Assembly (NCBI RefSeq): GCF_001190945.1
Contig: NZ_CP011112.1
Span: 3,658,001-3,722,000, forward strand
DNA: 64,000 nt
Source of the DNA: Luteipulveratus mongoliensis
GTDB taxonomy: Bacteria; Actinomycetota; Actinomycetes; Actinomycetales; Dermatophilaceae
Direction of reading: 5' to 3'
Positions 8,701 to 15,437 of this stretch are shown here, piece by piece; position 1 is the first letter of the stretch, and the number at the start of each line of letters is the position of its first letter. The notes beneath the pieces were generated by a model that was not told the DNA's origin, did no database searches, and worked only from the letters and a program-made list of their open reading frames with translations. Position numbers and translations under genes: made by a program.

Positions 8701-9586
8701 CGTCACGGATCTCGCGTTCGCCGGAGCAGAAGACCAGCACGTCTTCGGCACGTCCGTCCCGCGGCGACTCGGTCCAGAGCTCTTCGACAGCCTCGACGAT
8801 GCCGGTCACCTGATCGATGTCGACCTCGGTCTCGCCGTCCATGCGAACCAGCGGCCGATAGCGCTGCTCGACGGGGAACGTCCGACCTGAGACCTCGATC
8901 ACCGGAGCCGGAATGCCTTGCGCAGCAAAGTGATTGGCGAACTTCTCCGGGTCGATCGTCGCCGAGGTGATGATGACCTTGAGATCCGGCCGACGTGGCA
9001 GCAGCTGCTTGAGGTAGCCGAGGATGAAGTCGATGTTGAGCGATCGCTCGTGCGCCTCGTCGATGATGAGCGTGTCGTAACGACGCAGGTCGCGGTCCCG
9101 CTGCATCTCCGAGAGCAGGATGCCGTCGGTCATGACCTTGACCAGGGTGTCGCGGTTGGCGTGGTCGGTGAACCGGACCTGGTAGCCGACCTGCTCCCCC
9201 AGCTCGACGTGCAGCTCCTCGGCGATGCGCTCGGCGACCGAGCGCGCAGCGATCCGACGGGGTTGGGTGTGCCCGATGGTCCCGTCGAGTCCGCGCCCGA
9301 GCTCGAGACAGATCTTGGGGAGCTGGGTCGTCTTGCCCGAGCCGGTCTCTCCCGCCACGACGACGACCTGGTGGTCACGGATCGCAGCAGCGATCTGATC
9401 GCGTGCCTCGGAGACGGGCAGAGCGGGCGGATAGGTGATCTCCGGGACCAGCGCGCGACGTCGCTCGACCCGTGCGGCACGCTGCTCCGGTGTCTCCGCC
9501 GGCCGACGAGGAGGCCGACCAGACGGGCGTCTGCGGCTGCCCGAGCGGTTCTGGCCGCGCGGGGAGGGAGTCTTGTTGGTCGTCAT
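5720..9586 (-). CDS. hrpA: ATP-dependent RNA helicase HrpA (DEAH box)
   Basis: A 1288-aa DEAH-box helicase, the usual HrpA length. After a basic N-terminal tail (residues 1-40) come Walker A GETGSGKT (79-86), DEAH (176-179) and the SAT motif (IITSATIDPEKF). Helicase domain 2 with QRAGRCGR follows, then the helicase-associated/OB region and the long DUF3418 C-terminal domain typical of HrpA. HrpA acts on ribosome-associated RNA and rescues stalled or collided ribosomes in E. coli. The gene follows the lipoprotein gene by 18 bp and probably shares its transcript. The start ATG at 9586 gives a normal family N-terminus. Confidence 0.95.
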   Translation of the reverse strand: MTTNKTPSPRGQNRSGSRRRPSGRPPRRPAETPEQRAARVERRRALVPEITYPPALPVSEARDQIAAAIRDHQVVVVAGETGSGKTTQLPKICLELGRGLDGTIGHTQPRRIAARSVAERIAEELHVELGEQVGYQVRFTDHANRDTLVKVMTDGILLSEMQRDRDLRRYDTLIIDEAHERSLNIDFILGYLKQLLPRRPDLKVIITSATIDPEKFANHFAAQGIPAPVIEVSGRTFPVEQRYRPLVRMDGETEVDIDQVTGIVEAVEELWTESPRDGRAEDVLVFCSGEREIRDAADALKALDLPRTEILPLYARLSSAEQHRVFSRHSGRRVVLATNVAETSLTVPGIRYVVDTGTARISRYSQRTKVQRLPIEPISQASARQRAGRCGRVAEGICIRLYAEEDFDARPEFTDPEILRTSLASVILQMTSLGLGDISRFPFVEPPDSRQVTDGVRLLEELQAIDPKATDPRKRLTSYGRTLAALPVDPRMARMLVAAAENGSLREVLIIVAGLSIQDVRERPADAQAQADQSHARFKDEHSDFMSLLNLWRYVKEQQKVLSGSAFRRMCKREYIHYLRVREWQDLHTQLKQACKQQHLVLSDNEASPDAIHQALLTGLLSHVGLRDRDRRDYQGARNARFSIQPGSTLFRKQPDWVMSAELVETSRLWARINARTDPAWVERAAEHLVKRSYAEPHWERKQGSAVALERVTLYGVPLVAGRKVPYGKVAPQESREMFIRHALVEGDWETQHQFFHDNRALVKRLSDLEARARRRDLIVEDEALVDFYEERIPESVVSATHFDTWWKKASRENSSLLTYSEELLVSDEAETIDESQFPKSWRQGDLRLRLTYQFEPGTDADGVTVHIPVEQLNQVQDVGFDWLVPGMREELAVALIKSLPKATRRNFVPAPDHARAALALTDPSAGAITDELADALTQRTGVRLPAGEWDWARVPDHLRMTFRVEDRRRKMIGEGKELAVLQEQLAGEVRSTMARAAASVEREGLRQWAFGDLPETFESKQGRQTIQGFPAVVDHGDTVSVEVLASQTESEQATRLGVRRLILLNTEVPWKQILGLLTNTQRLAISNNPHGGMQPLLDDALACAVDSVVAQQSGGEVRSPAAFEEALRSVRQLVVPRVIEVVDLLVPVLNHYREVELALTRMTQQSVAELTADVRAQLAGLIYPGFVAATGFERLRHVDRYLRAMLERLAKAPADMSRDTGRTEVVRAVEEERQELIRELPAGRRTDDAVLELRWMVEELRVSLFAQRLGTAYPISEKRIYTAMDAL

Positions 9587-9604
9587 GATCTGGCACCCAG
9601 TCTG

Positions 9605-10843
9605 TCAGGGGCGCGGCACCTCGACGAACACCGGCCGACCCCGCCGCGGGTCACGCAGCAGGTCCGAGAACGCCTTGGGATTGCGCGACATCGAGACGAG
9701 CAGCTTGCCGTTGCTCAGCGGCAGCTCCGGATGAGCAAGGGGTTGGTAGGTCACGAAGCCTGAGTCGTCGTCGTACTGGTACGGAGTGTCCGACACGTGC
9801 TGCCACGGTCCCTCGGGACGAGGAGCGGTCCAGACACCGATGGTGTGACCGAACTCGCCGCCACGCTTGGACACCAGCACGTACTTCGCGCCGATCCTCT
9901 GGACCGAGAATGCTTGGGACACACCAGGACTGGCCGACAGCACCTCTTGTGCTCGACCAACATCAGAGGACCAACCCCGACCATCGAAGTACTGCCAGAA
10001 CTGACGATTGGTCGGGTCCTTGGCCAGTGCCCGAACCACGAGGACGGCCTTGGCCGTGGCCTTTGTGGGCTGGCGGCTGCCGTAGAGGTAGACGTAGCCG
10101 GCATCCGGCAGAAGTGCCGCCCCCCAGTTGATCTGAGTGGGATCGTGGCTGTCCGGAGTCAGGGTCGTGACGGAGTGCAGGACGGGCATCTTGCCCGGCT
10201 TGACGGACAGCTGAGCCAAAGAGGCGCCGAGGTAGGTGAAGTCCAGCAGCCCACCCGGTAGGCGCTGCACCCGCGAGCAGGAGACGTACAGCCGGTCTCC
10301 GCCGTCGACCGGCAGGGCGGCGATCGACATCGGCCAGCACGCCTGGCCACTGCGATGCAGATCGATCAGGGGCGCATTGCCCGAGACGGTGACCTGGCTG
10401 AAGCAGGTGCTCGAGCTGACGGCCATGGAGTTGTCGCCGACGAGCGGCCGGTAGCCCTGGGGACGCAGCGTGTCCCCGAAGATCCACGCGACGCGCCCGT
10501 CGGCGAGCGGCGCGCTCGCGCCGACGTCGGCGGCCAACCACTGAGGCATCCTCAGCAGCTGCATCATCGCGTTGAGCTCGCTCGCGCGGTAGGTCCGTCC
10601 CTGTTCGGGAACCGGGCACTTGGCGGGGTCGCCCTGCGCCGCGCCGGGAGCGACCGGGAAGGCTTCCTGGTCGCCACCCAGCTGTCCAGGCGCCCCGCTC
10701 CCGGCAGCTGGATCGCTGGCGCCCTCCGAGGAGCTGGCAACCTGAAGCCCCAGGTCGGGCTCGGGCTCGGCGCAGCCCGCAAGCGCGAGCACGGCACACA
10801 GGCCGAGCGCGGCACCTGTTCGGCGGACGCGAGGCCAGGGCAT
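9605..10843 (-). CDS. Lipoprotein with DUF4185-like beta-propeller
   Basis: A 412-aa exported lipoprotein from the ATG at 10843; an upstream in-frame start at 10864 adds seven residues ahead of the signal. Residues 1-24 form a signal peptide with lipobox LALAGC. A Ser/Ala/Gly-rich linker follows (to about residue 65), then a beta-propeller-like domain. The blocks WIFGDTL, DNSMAVSS, WGAALLPDAGYVYLYGS and SRNPKAF resemble DUF4185. Some DUF4185 proteins in mycobacteria were shown to be D-arabinan-cleaving glycosidases (family GH183). Whether this one cuts a glycan is unknown. It sits between the RIO kinase (27 bp upstream) and hrpA (18 bp downstream) in one leftward run. Confidence 0.65.
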   Translation of the reverse strand: MPWPRVRRTGAALGLCAVLALAGCAEPEPDLGLQVASSSEGASDPAAGSGAPGQLGGDQEAFPVAPGAAQGDPAKCPVPEQGRTYRASELNAMMQLLRMPQWLAADVGASAPLADGRVAWIFGDTLRPQGYRPLVGDNSMAVSSSTCFSQVTVSGNAPLIDLHRSGQACWPMSIAALPVDGGDRLYVSCSRVQRLPGGLLDFTYLGASLAQLSVKPGKMPVLHSVTTLTPDSHDPTQINWGAALLPDAGYVYLYGSRQPTKATAKAVLVVRALAKDPTNRQFWQYFDGRGWSSDVGRAQEVLSASPGVSQAFSVQRIGAKYVLVSKRGGEFGHTIGVWTAPRPEGPWQHVSDTPYQYDDDSGFVTYQPLAHPELPLSNGKLLVSMSRNPKAFSDLLRDPRRGRPVFVEVPRP

Positions 10844-10870
10844 GACCTCCAGGCTACGAGACACGGTCAG

Positions 10871-11737
10871 TCAGTACGCGTACGCGACCAGATCGGCGAA
10901 CAGGGTTTCCTCGTCGACCTCGTGGCCCTTGGACGAGAACCATCGGGCGACGTTGCGGCAGTCGCGGTGCAAGAAGTCCATCCCCTGCGGGTTGCCGATC
11001 ACATCGATGGCCTGCGGCAGGTCGATGACGACCAGCCGCTCCCCTGCCGCGAGGATGTTGTACGGCGACAGGTCGCCATGCGCGAAGCCGGCCCGGACCA
11101 GGCCGACCATCGCGTCGCGCAGCTGGTCGAACCAGGTCTGCAGCAACGCGGGCGTCGTCCGTGCCTGCGCGAGTCGCGGGGCACCCGCTCCATCGGGACC
11201 CGTCACGAACTCCATGAGGATCTCGGTGCCGTCGATCTGCACCGGGTAGGGGACCGGAATCCCCTGGGACCAGAACGTTTTCAGCGCCTCCCACTCGGCT
11301 CCCGCCCACTGGCCCGCAGCCACCGCCTTGCCGTGCTCGGATCCCTTGGCCATGGCACGGGTGTCGCGGCTGTTCCGGGTCCGGCGACCCTCTGTGTAGG
11401 TGTTGTTGCGGTGGAAGGTCCGGTGGTCCTCGTTGCGATAGCGCTTGGCCGCCATGACGACGGTGCGCTCCGGATCGTTGGTCGACGTGCGCTCGATGAG
11501 GAACACGTCAGCCTCCTTGCCGGTCTTGAGGACACCGAGCTCGGTGTCGAGGGCCGAGCCGGTCACGACCCAGTCGGGACGCGGCTCCGGTCCATGGCAC
11601 AGCCGCTCGATGGTGTCCCAGGTCGACCATCGCTGACCCTCACCGGGGTCCTCGAGCGCCTGGAAGTCGAAGGTGAAGACGGATGCCGAGTCGGGCTCAG
11701 GGTGTGAGGCGGCGCTCGGGGTGGTGCTGAATGACAT
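10871..11737 (-). CDS. RIO-type serine protein kinase
   Basis: A 288-aa atypical kinase. The start at 11737 is set by GGAG six bases upstream; longer in-frame starts lack a site. The nucleotide loop is KTGKEADVFL (residues 71-80), with Lys98 in AAKRY and a catalytic loop HGDLSPYN (220-227). The metal-binding IDLPQA (238-243) is the RIO signature in place of DFG. Archaeal and eukaryotic RIO proteins act in small-subunit ribosome maturation, and bacterial RIO targets are largely unknown. Its neighbour hrpA is also a ribosome/RNA factor, so a shared role in translation is a reasonable inference. A short upstream ORF overlaps the start. Confidence 0.88.
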   Translation of the reverse strand: MSFSTTPSAASHPEPDSASVFTFDFQALEDPGEGQRWSTWDTIERLCHGPEPRPDWVVTGSALDTELGVLKTGKEADVFLIERTSTNDPERTVVMAAKRYRNEDHRTFHRNNTYTEGRRTRNSRDTRAMAKGSEHGKAVAAGQWAGAEWEALKTFWSQGIPVPYPVQIDGTEILMEFVTGPDGAGAPRLAQARTTPALLQTWFDQLRDAMVGLVRAGFAHGDLSPYNILAAGERLVVIDLPQAIDVIGNPQGMDFLHRDCRNVARWFSSKGHEVDEETLFADLVAYAY

Positions 11738-11795
11738 ATGTACTCCGGGAGAGAAGGGTCGGCGTGCAGGGCAGGCCGAGGACAGTCGTAGACAT
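11697..11795 (-). CDS. Possible 32-aa leader ORF overlapping the RIO kinase start
   Basis: The sequence GAGAGGAG lies seven bases before an ATG at 11795, and the frame runs 32 codons, past the RIO kinase start at 11737, to a stop at 11697 in another frame. The predicted peptide (MSTTVLGLPC... ending ERRLTP) has no recognisable domain. The good ribosome site and the overlap suggest translational coupling or a leader peptide, but no independent evidence of expression exists. Confidence 0.3.
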   Translation of the reverse strand: MSTTVLGLPCTPTLLSRSTYVIQHHPERRLTP

Positions 11796-11888
11796 GTCAC
11801 TGCTCCTCTCTCGGGGCGCCGCGAAGGGCGCGTCATCACGTGCGACGCAAGATTGGCGGATCGCGCCGCGCTGACGCAAGCGAATTAA

Positions 11889-12518
11889 TCAGTTGTGGCG
11901 GCGCCAGCCCAGCGGACGTCCTGCGTGCAGCCACGGCGCAAGGGATTTCGTCATCAGCGGCAGCAGGACGTACGTCATCACCGGCGTCAGCATCGCGGTC
12001 ATCAGCAGGACTCGCGGCACCACGGACCAGTGCACGATGAGATGGCCGACGGTGACCGTGGCCAGCAGGTTGAGCGGGAAGAACGCCAGCCAGATAACCA
12101 GCGCCTGCTTCCAGCGCGGCGGCGACGGCGGTATCACCGGCGCGGTGACCAAAGCCTCCATCGATCGGTCGACGGGTTCGTCGAACCAGCCCTCGATGCC
12201 CGTACGCCGCTCGGCGTGGGTGTGCTCGACCAGGCCTTCCCCGGAGCGCAGCCACCAGGACCGCTCTCCGGAACCTTCCCAGCGGTGCAGGCTCTCCTCG
12301 TCGGCGAACCTGTAGAGCATGTGCCACTCATCGGAGTCGCCCGTCGGCCGGACCCAGCCGCAGCCCAGGAAGCCTGGAAAGCGCTCGGCCATCGACGTAC
12401 CGGCCCGCACCCAGGCGAGCATCGCCGTCTCGTCCTCACGCCGGGCGCGACGAGTCATCGCGACGGTGACGCTGGGGGACGAATCGGCTGGTGGCATCTG
12501 GACCTCGGTGGCTGACAT
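11889..12518 (-). CDS. Antibiotic biosynthesis monooxygenase-like (ABM) membrane protein
   Basis: A 209-aa protein from the ATG at 12518; the frame stays open upstream but the extension has no ribosome site and runs toward the insertion element. Residues 10-100 form an ABM-like ferredoxin-fold domain (VAMTRRARREDETAMLAWV, then FPGFLGCGWVRP and YRFADEESLHRWEGS). The C-terminal part has two membrane helices (WKQALVIWLAFFPLNLLATV and a helix through VLLMTAMLTPVMTYVLLPL). This ABM plus two-helix form is common in Actinobacteria and Proteobacteria, with no established reaction. Confidence 0.75.
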   Translation of the reverse strand: MSATEVQMPPADSSPSVTVAMTRRARREDETAMLAWVRAGTSMAERFPGFLGCGWVRPTGDSDEWHMLYRFADEESLHRWEGSGERSWWLRSGEGLVEHTHAERRTGIEGWFDEPVDRSMEALVTAPVIPPSPPRWKQALVIWLAFFPLNLLATVTVGHLIVHWSVVPRVLLMTAMLTPVMTYVLLPLMTKSLAPWLHAGRPLGWRRHN

Positions 12519-12600
12519 CACCAGCCATTGTCTCGCGGTGTGAGACGTGCCCCTGACCACCGGATGCGTGGCCTTGCTCACGGCCGCGCCCCACCCTTCC

Positions 12601-12630
12601 TGGCCGATAGTGCAAGCCGCGTCGCTTCCC
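12601..12630. repeat. Outer inverted repeat, left arm
   Basis: Begins TGGCCGATAGTGC. It pairs with 13810-13839 at 28 of 30 positions. It is either part of a long bipartite IS end or half of a palindromic target split by insertion. Confidence 0.8.
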
Positions 12631-12641
12631 GATTCCTTGGG

Positions 12642-12663
12642 TTCAGGGTGCTGTTGCAACGAG
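12642..12663. repeat. IS30 terminal inverted repeat, left
   Basis: Reads TTCAGGGTGCTGTTGCAACG toward the element interior and contains the transposase stop codon. It matches the right repeat at 20 of 22 positions. Confidence 0.85.
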
Positions 12664-13758
12664 GAGTTCGTTGAGCTTCTCGGCGGGATTCTTCCACTGG
12701 TGTCGTTTGCGGGGTCGCCGGTTGAGCTCGATCGCGATCTGGTCGAGGTCGTTCTGGGTGTAGGTGCGGAAGTTTGTGCTGGTGCGGGGAAAGTACTGGC
12801 GTAGGAGCCCGTTGGTGTTCTCGTTGCTGCCGCGCTGCCAGGGTGAGTGCGGGTCGCAGAAGTAGACCTGGCAGCCGGTAGCGAGGGTGAATCGGGCGTG
12901 CTCGGCCATCTCGGCCCCTTGGTCCCAGGTCAACGACCTGGCCATGCTCACTGGCACCCTGCCCATCAGCTGGGTCAGTACGCCGATGACCTGCGCGCTG
13001 ACTCGTGAGTGCGGCAGGGCGCCGAGCATGACGTACCCGGTGGTGCGTTCGACCAGAGTCACGATCGCGCTGGAACCGCGGGCGCCGATGACCAGGTCGC
13101 CTTCCCAGTGTCCTGGCACGGCCCGGTCGGCCGCCTCCGCAGGACGGGTCGAGATGTGCAAGCCCTCGATCCACGGTTTGCGGGACCGGGCCGCCGCGGC
13201 CGTGGCGCGGGAGCGTGGTTTACGCGTGGCTCGCCCTGAGCGCAGCGCGAGCTGCCGGCCGACCTCGGCGCGGAGGCTGCCGCGGCCCTGGATGTAGATG
13301 GCCTGGTAGATCGTCTCGTGTGACACCCACATCTCCGGCTGATTCGGGTACTGCGTACGCAGCCAGTGTGCGACCTGCTGCGGGGACCACCGTTCCCGCA
13401 GCAGGTCCGCGACGATGTGCCACAGCAGCGGCAGCGGCCCACCCCACGACGGGCGCAGCTTCCCACCATGGCACCGGCGCGCCCGGACCCGGTACTGCCG
13501 CTGAGCCTCCCGGTGCTCATACACCCACCGATAGCACCCGCCCCGCCGGCCGGAACCGGCCGCGTGCCGCCCCGAGGGCGACCGCGCCCCAGACCCACCC
13601 ATACGCGCACCCCGGTAGGAATGGTTACGACGCACCTCCCGCCACACCGTGCTCCGATCCCGACCAAGCACCGCAGCGATCTGTGGAAACGTCAGGTCCT
13701 GACCGAACAGCACCTCGATCTGAGCACGCTCCGCGAGCGACAACCGCTTTCCAGGCAT
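12643..13758 (-). CDS. IS30 family transposase
   Basis: A 371-aa DDE transposase from the ATG at 13758 (MPGKRLSLAERAQIEVLFGQ). An open extension reaches 13830 but crosses the right inverted repeat, so it is unlikely to be used. An N-terminal helix-turn-helix (FPQIAAVLGRDRSTVWREVRRN) binds the ends. The catalytic core shows Asp in GHWEGDLVIG, Asp in TWDQGAEM and Glu in GSNENTNGLLRQYFP, all intact. The length is normal for the family (about 320-390 aa), so the element is probably functional. The stop codon lies inside the left inverted repeat. It reads in the same direction as metY just upstream, so read-through from metY could transcribe it. Confidence 0.95.
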   Translation of the reverse strand: MPGKRLSLAERAQIEVLFGQDLTFPQIAAVLGRDRSTVWREVRRNHSYRGARMGGSGARSPSGRHAAGSGRRGGCYRWVYEHREAQRQYRVRARRCHGGKLRPSWGGPLPLLWHIVADLLRERWSPQQVAHWLRTQYPNQPEMWVSHETIYQAIYIQGRGSLRAEVGRQLALRSGRATRKPRSRATAAAARSRKPWIEGLHISTRPAEAADRAVPGHWEGDLVIGARGSSAIVTLVERTTGYVMLGALPHSRVSAQVIGVLTQLMGRVPVSMARSLTWDQGAEMAEHARFTLATGCQVYFCDPHSPWQRGSNENTNGLLRQYFPRTSTNFRTYTQNDLDQIAIELNRRPRKRHQWKNPAEKLNELLVATAP

Positions 13759-13777
13759 GAGCACATCCTTCGCCGTG

Positions 13778-13799
13778 CTCGTTGCAACAGCTCCTTGAA
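13778..13799. repeat. IS30 terminal inverted repeat, right
   Basis: Its reverse complement starts TTCAAGGAGCTGTTGCAACG. It lies 20 bases upstream of the transposase ATG, so it may also carry the transposase promoter. Confidence 0.85.
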
Positions 13800-13809
13800 A
13801 CCGCCTTCT

Positions 13810-13839
13810 GGGTAGCGACGCGGCTCGCACTATCGGCCA
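13810..13839. repeat. Outer inverted repeat, right arm
   Basis: Partner of 12601-12630, lying nine bases beyond the metY stop codon. Its position suits a metY terminator arm, but a 30-bp stem would be longer than the other terminators in this window (12-18 bp). Confidence 0.75.
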
Positions 13840-13848
13840 AGGACGGCG

Positions 13849-15174
13849 TCAGGCCTTGGCGGCGGTAAAGCCCTGCTCGAGGTCGGCGACGATGTCGTCG
13901 ATGTGCTCCAAGCCGACCGACAGACGTACGAGCCCGGGTGTCACACCAGCGGCGAGGCGGTCCTCGTCGCCGCCCTGGCTGTGGGTCGTGGACGCCGGGT
14001 GGATCGCGAGCGAGCGCACGTCACCGATGTTGGCGACGTGCGAGTGCAGACGCAGGTTCTGGACGAACTTCTGGCCAGCCTCCAGGCCGCCCTTGATCTC
14101 GAACGCGAGCACCGCGCCTGCACCCTGCGGCGTGTACTTCTGAGCCAGCTCGTAGAACTCGTTGTCCGGCAACGATGCCCAGCGCACGGACTCGACCTGG
14201 TCGTGTCCCTGCAAGAAGGTCGCGACCTTGTGCGCGTTCTCCAGGTGGCGCTCGATGCGCAGGCTGAGGGTCTCCAGACCCTGCGCGATCAAGAACGCGT
14301 CGAACGGTGACGTCGCCGGACCGAGGTCGCGCAGCAGCTGGACGCGCGCCTTGAGGATGTACGCCAGGTTGGCGCCCAGGTCACTGCCGACTCCGAGATC
14401 GCGGGCGTAGACCAGCCCGTGATAGCTCTCCTCAGGCGTGTTGAAGTTGGGGAACTTCTCGGGATCCTGCGCGAAGTCGAACTTTCCGCCGTCGACGATC
14501 ACGCCGGCGATCGTGGTCCCATGCCCGCCGAGGTACTTGGTGGCGGAGTGCACGACGATGTCGGCTCCGTGCTCGAGCGGACGCAGGAGATAAGGCGTCG
14601 CGACCGTGTTGTCGACCACGAGCGGCACACCGAGGTCGTGAGCCACCGCGGCGACACCCTCGATGTCGAGGATCTCGCTCTTGGGGTTGGAGATCGTCTC
14701 ACCGAAGAACAGCTTGGTGTTGTCCTTCGCAGCCGCGCGCCAGGACTCCGGGTCGCGGGTGTTCTCCACGAACGACACCTGGATGCCGAGCTTGGGCAGG
14801 GTGTACTTCAGCAGGTTGAAGGTGCCGCCGTAGAGCGACGGGCTCGCCACGATGTGGTCGCCGGCCTCGGCGATGTTGAGGATCGCGATGGTCTCAGCAG
14901 CCTGGCCGGAGGCGAGCAGCAGCGCTCCGACGCCGCCCTCGAGGCTGGCGATGCGCTGCTCGACCGCGTCCTGCGTGGGGTTCATCAGCCGCGAGTAGAT
15001 GTTGCCGAACTCCTTGAGCCCGAACAGGTTTGCCGCGTGCTCGGCGTCCTTGAAGACGTACGAGGTCGTCTGGTAGATCGGCAGGGCGCGCGACCCAGTG
15101 GTGGGGTCGGGCTCCTGGCCGGCATGGATCTGGCGGGTCTCGAAGGACCAGCTGGGTGTGGTGTCGTCGCTCAT
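13849..15174 (-). CDS. metY: O-acetylhomoserine (thiol)-lyase
   Basis: A 441-aa PLP enzyme of the Cys/Met metabolism family. It makes homocysteine from O-acetylhomoserine and sulfide in methionine synthesis. The opening [20 protein letters not shown] and the PLP lysine in [11 protein letters not shown] (Lys213) are diagnostic for the OAH sulfhydrylase branch. The closing block ends [11 protein letters not shown]-type in this family (here [15 protein letters not shown]). The start at 15174 has AGGGAG nine bases upstream; upstream in-frame ATGs at 15192 and 15204 are weaker. Expression should be set by the SAM-IV riboswitch in its leader, shutting it off when SAM is plentiful. Its 3' flank is interrupted by the IS30 element. 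Confidence 0.95.
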   Translation of the reverse strand: MSDDTTPSWSFETRQIHAGQEPDPTTGSRALPIYQTTSYVFKDAEHAANLFGLKEFGNIYSRLMNPTQDAVEQRIASLEGGVGALLLASGQAAETIAILNIAEAGDHIVASPSLYGGTFNLLKYTLPKLGIQVSFVENTRDPESWRAAAKDNTKLFFGETISNPKSEILDIEGVAAVAHDLGVPLVVDNTVATPYLLRPLEHGADIVVHSATKYLGGHGTTIAGVIVDGGKFDFAQDPEKFPNFNTPEESYHGLVYARDLGVGSDLGANLAYILKARVQLLRDLGPATSPFDAFLIAQGLETLSLRIERHLENAHKVATFLQGHDQVESVRWASLPDNEFYELAQKYTPQGAGAVLAFEIKGGLEAGQKFVQNLRLHSHVANIGDVRSLAIHPASTTHSQGGDEDRLAAGVTPGLVRLSVGLEHIDDIVADLEQGFTAAKA

Positions 15175-15247
15175 CGGTGTGGTCTCCCTCATCGAGTGAC
15201 GCATCGCCGGTCAACGCAGAGCCCTCACCGACGACGCTGCGGTCGCA

Positions 15248-15377
15248 GGAGGTCTGCGGCCCGCGCTTGCCGTCGGGTGCCTTCGCCCGCCGGCCGGGTC
15301 ATCACCCGGGGCACCCCACCGCGGTTGGAGGGTTGCCGGTCAGCAAGCCGGGGCTTCGCGCTGACACTCATGACCTG
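15248..15377 (-). ncRNA. SAM-IV riboswitch in the metY leader
   Basis: On the minus strand the leader carries the conserved SAM-IV core. It begins GGTCATGAGTGTCAGCG and continues through AAGCCCCGGCTTGCTGACC, GGCAACCCTCC and GGTGGGGTGCCCCGGGTGA, closing with GACC at 15297. This order of conserved blocks is that of the actinobacterial SAM-IV class, which shares the SAM-binding core of SAM-I but differs in its peripheral helices. The downstream limit is approximate, because the 3' helices (15248-15296) are less conserved. It ends about 75 bases before the metY ATG, leaving room for an expression platform. Confidence 0.9.
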
Positions 15378-15409
15378 TCGGCAGGTTAGCGAACTGCGCC
15401 CTCATTTGC

Positions 15410-15430
15410 ATCACCTGTTCTTATGGTGAT
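15410..15430 (-). promoter_or_regulatory. Inverted repeat in the metY promoter region
   Basis: ATCACC and GGTGAT are separated by nine bases, about 35 bases upstream of the riboswitch core and just past the DUF445 stop codon. It could be an operator for metY or a weak terminator of the DUF445 gene. No known regulator box was recognised. Confidence 0.3.
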
Positions 15431-15437
15431 CCAAACA

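Larger units (their letters stand above)
12601..13839. mobile_element. IS30-family insertion sequence with nested inverted repeats
   Basis: A leftward IS30 transposase is bounded by inner inverted repeats at 12642-12663 and 13778-13799 (20 of 22 bases match, 14 contiguous). Outside these, 12601-12630 and 13810-13839 form a second inverted repeat with 28 of 30 bases matching, separated from the inner arms by 11 and 10 bases. The element is thus about 1.16 kb if only the inner arms are its ends, or 1.24 kb if the outer ones belong to it. No clear target duplication is visible at either boundary. Confidence 0.85.

Noticed and set aside
13759-13830. Longer transposase start at 13830
   Set aside because: It would place the terminal repeat and promoter inside the gene; the ATG at 13758 begins the normal family N-terminus.
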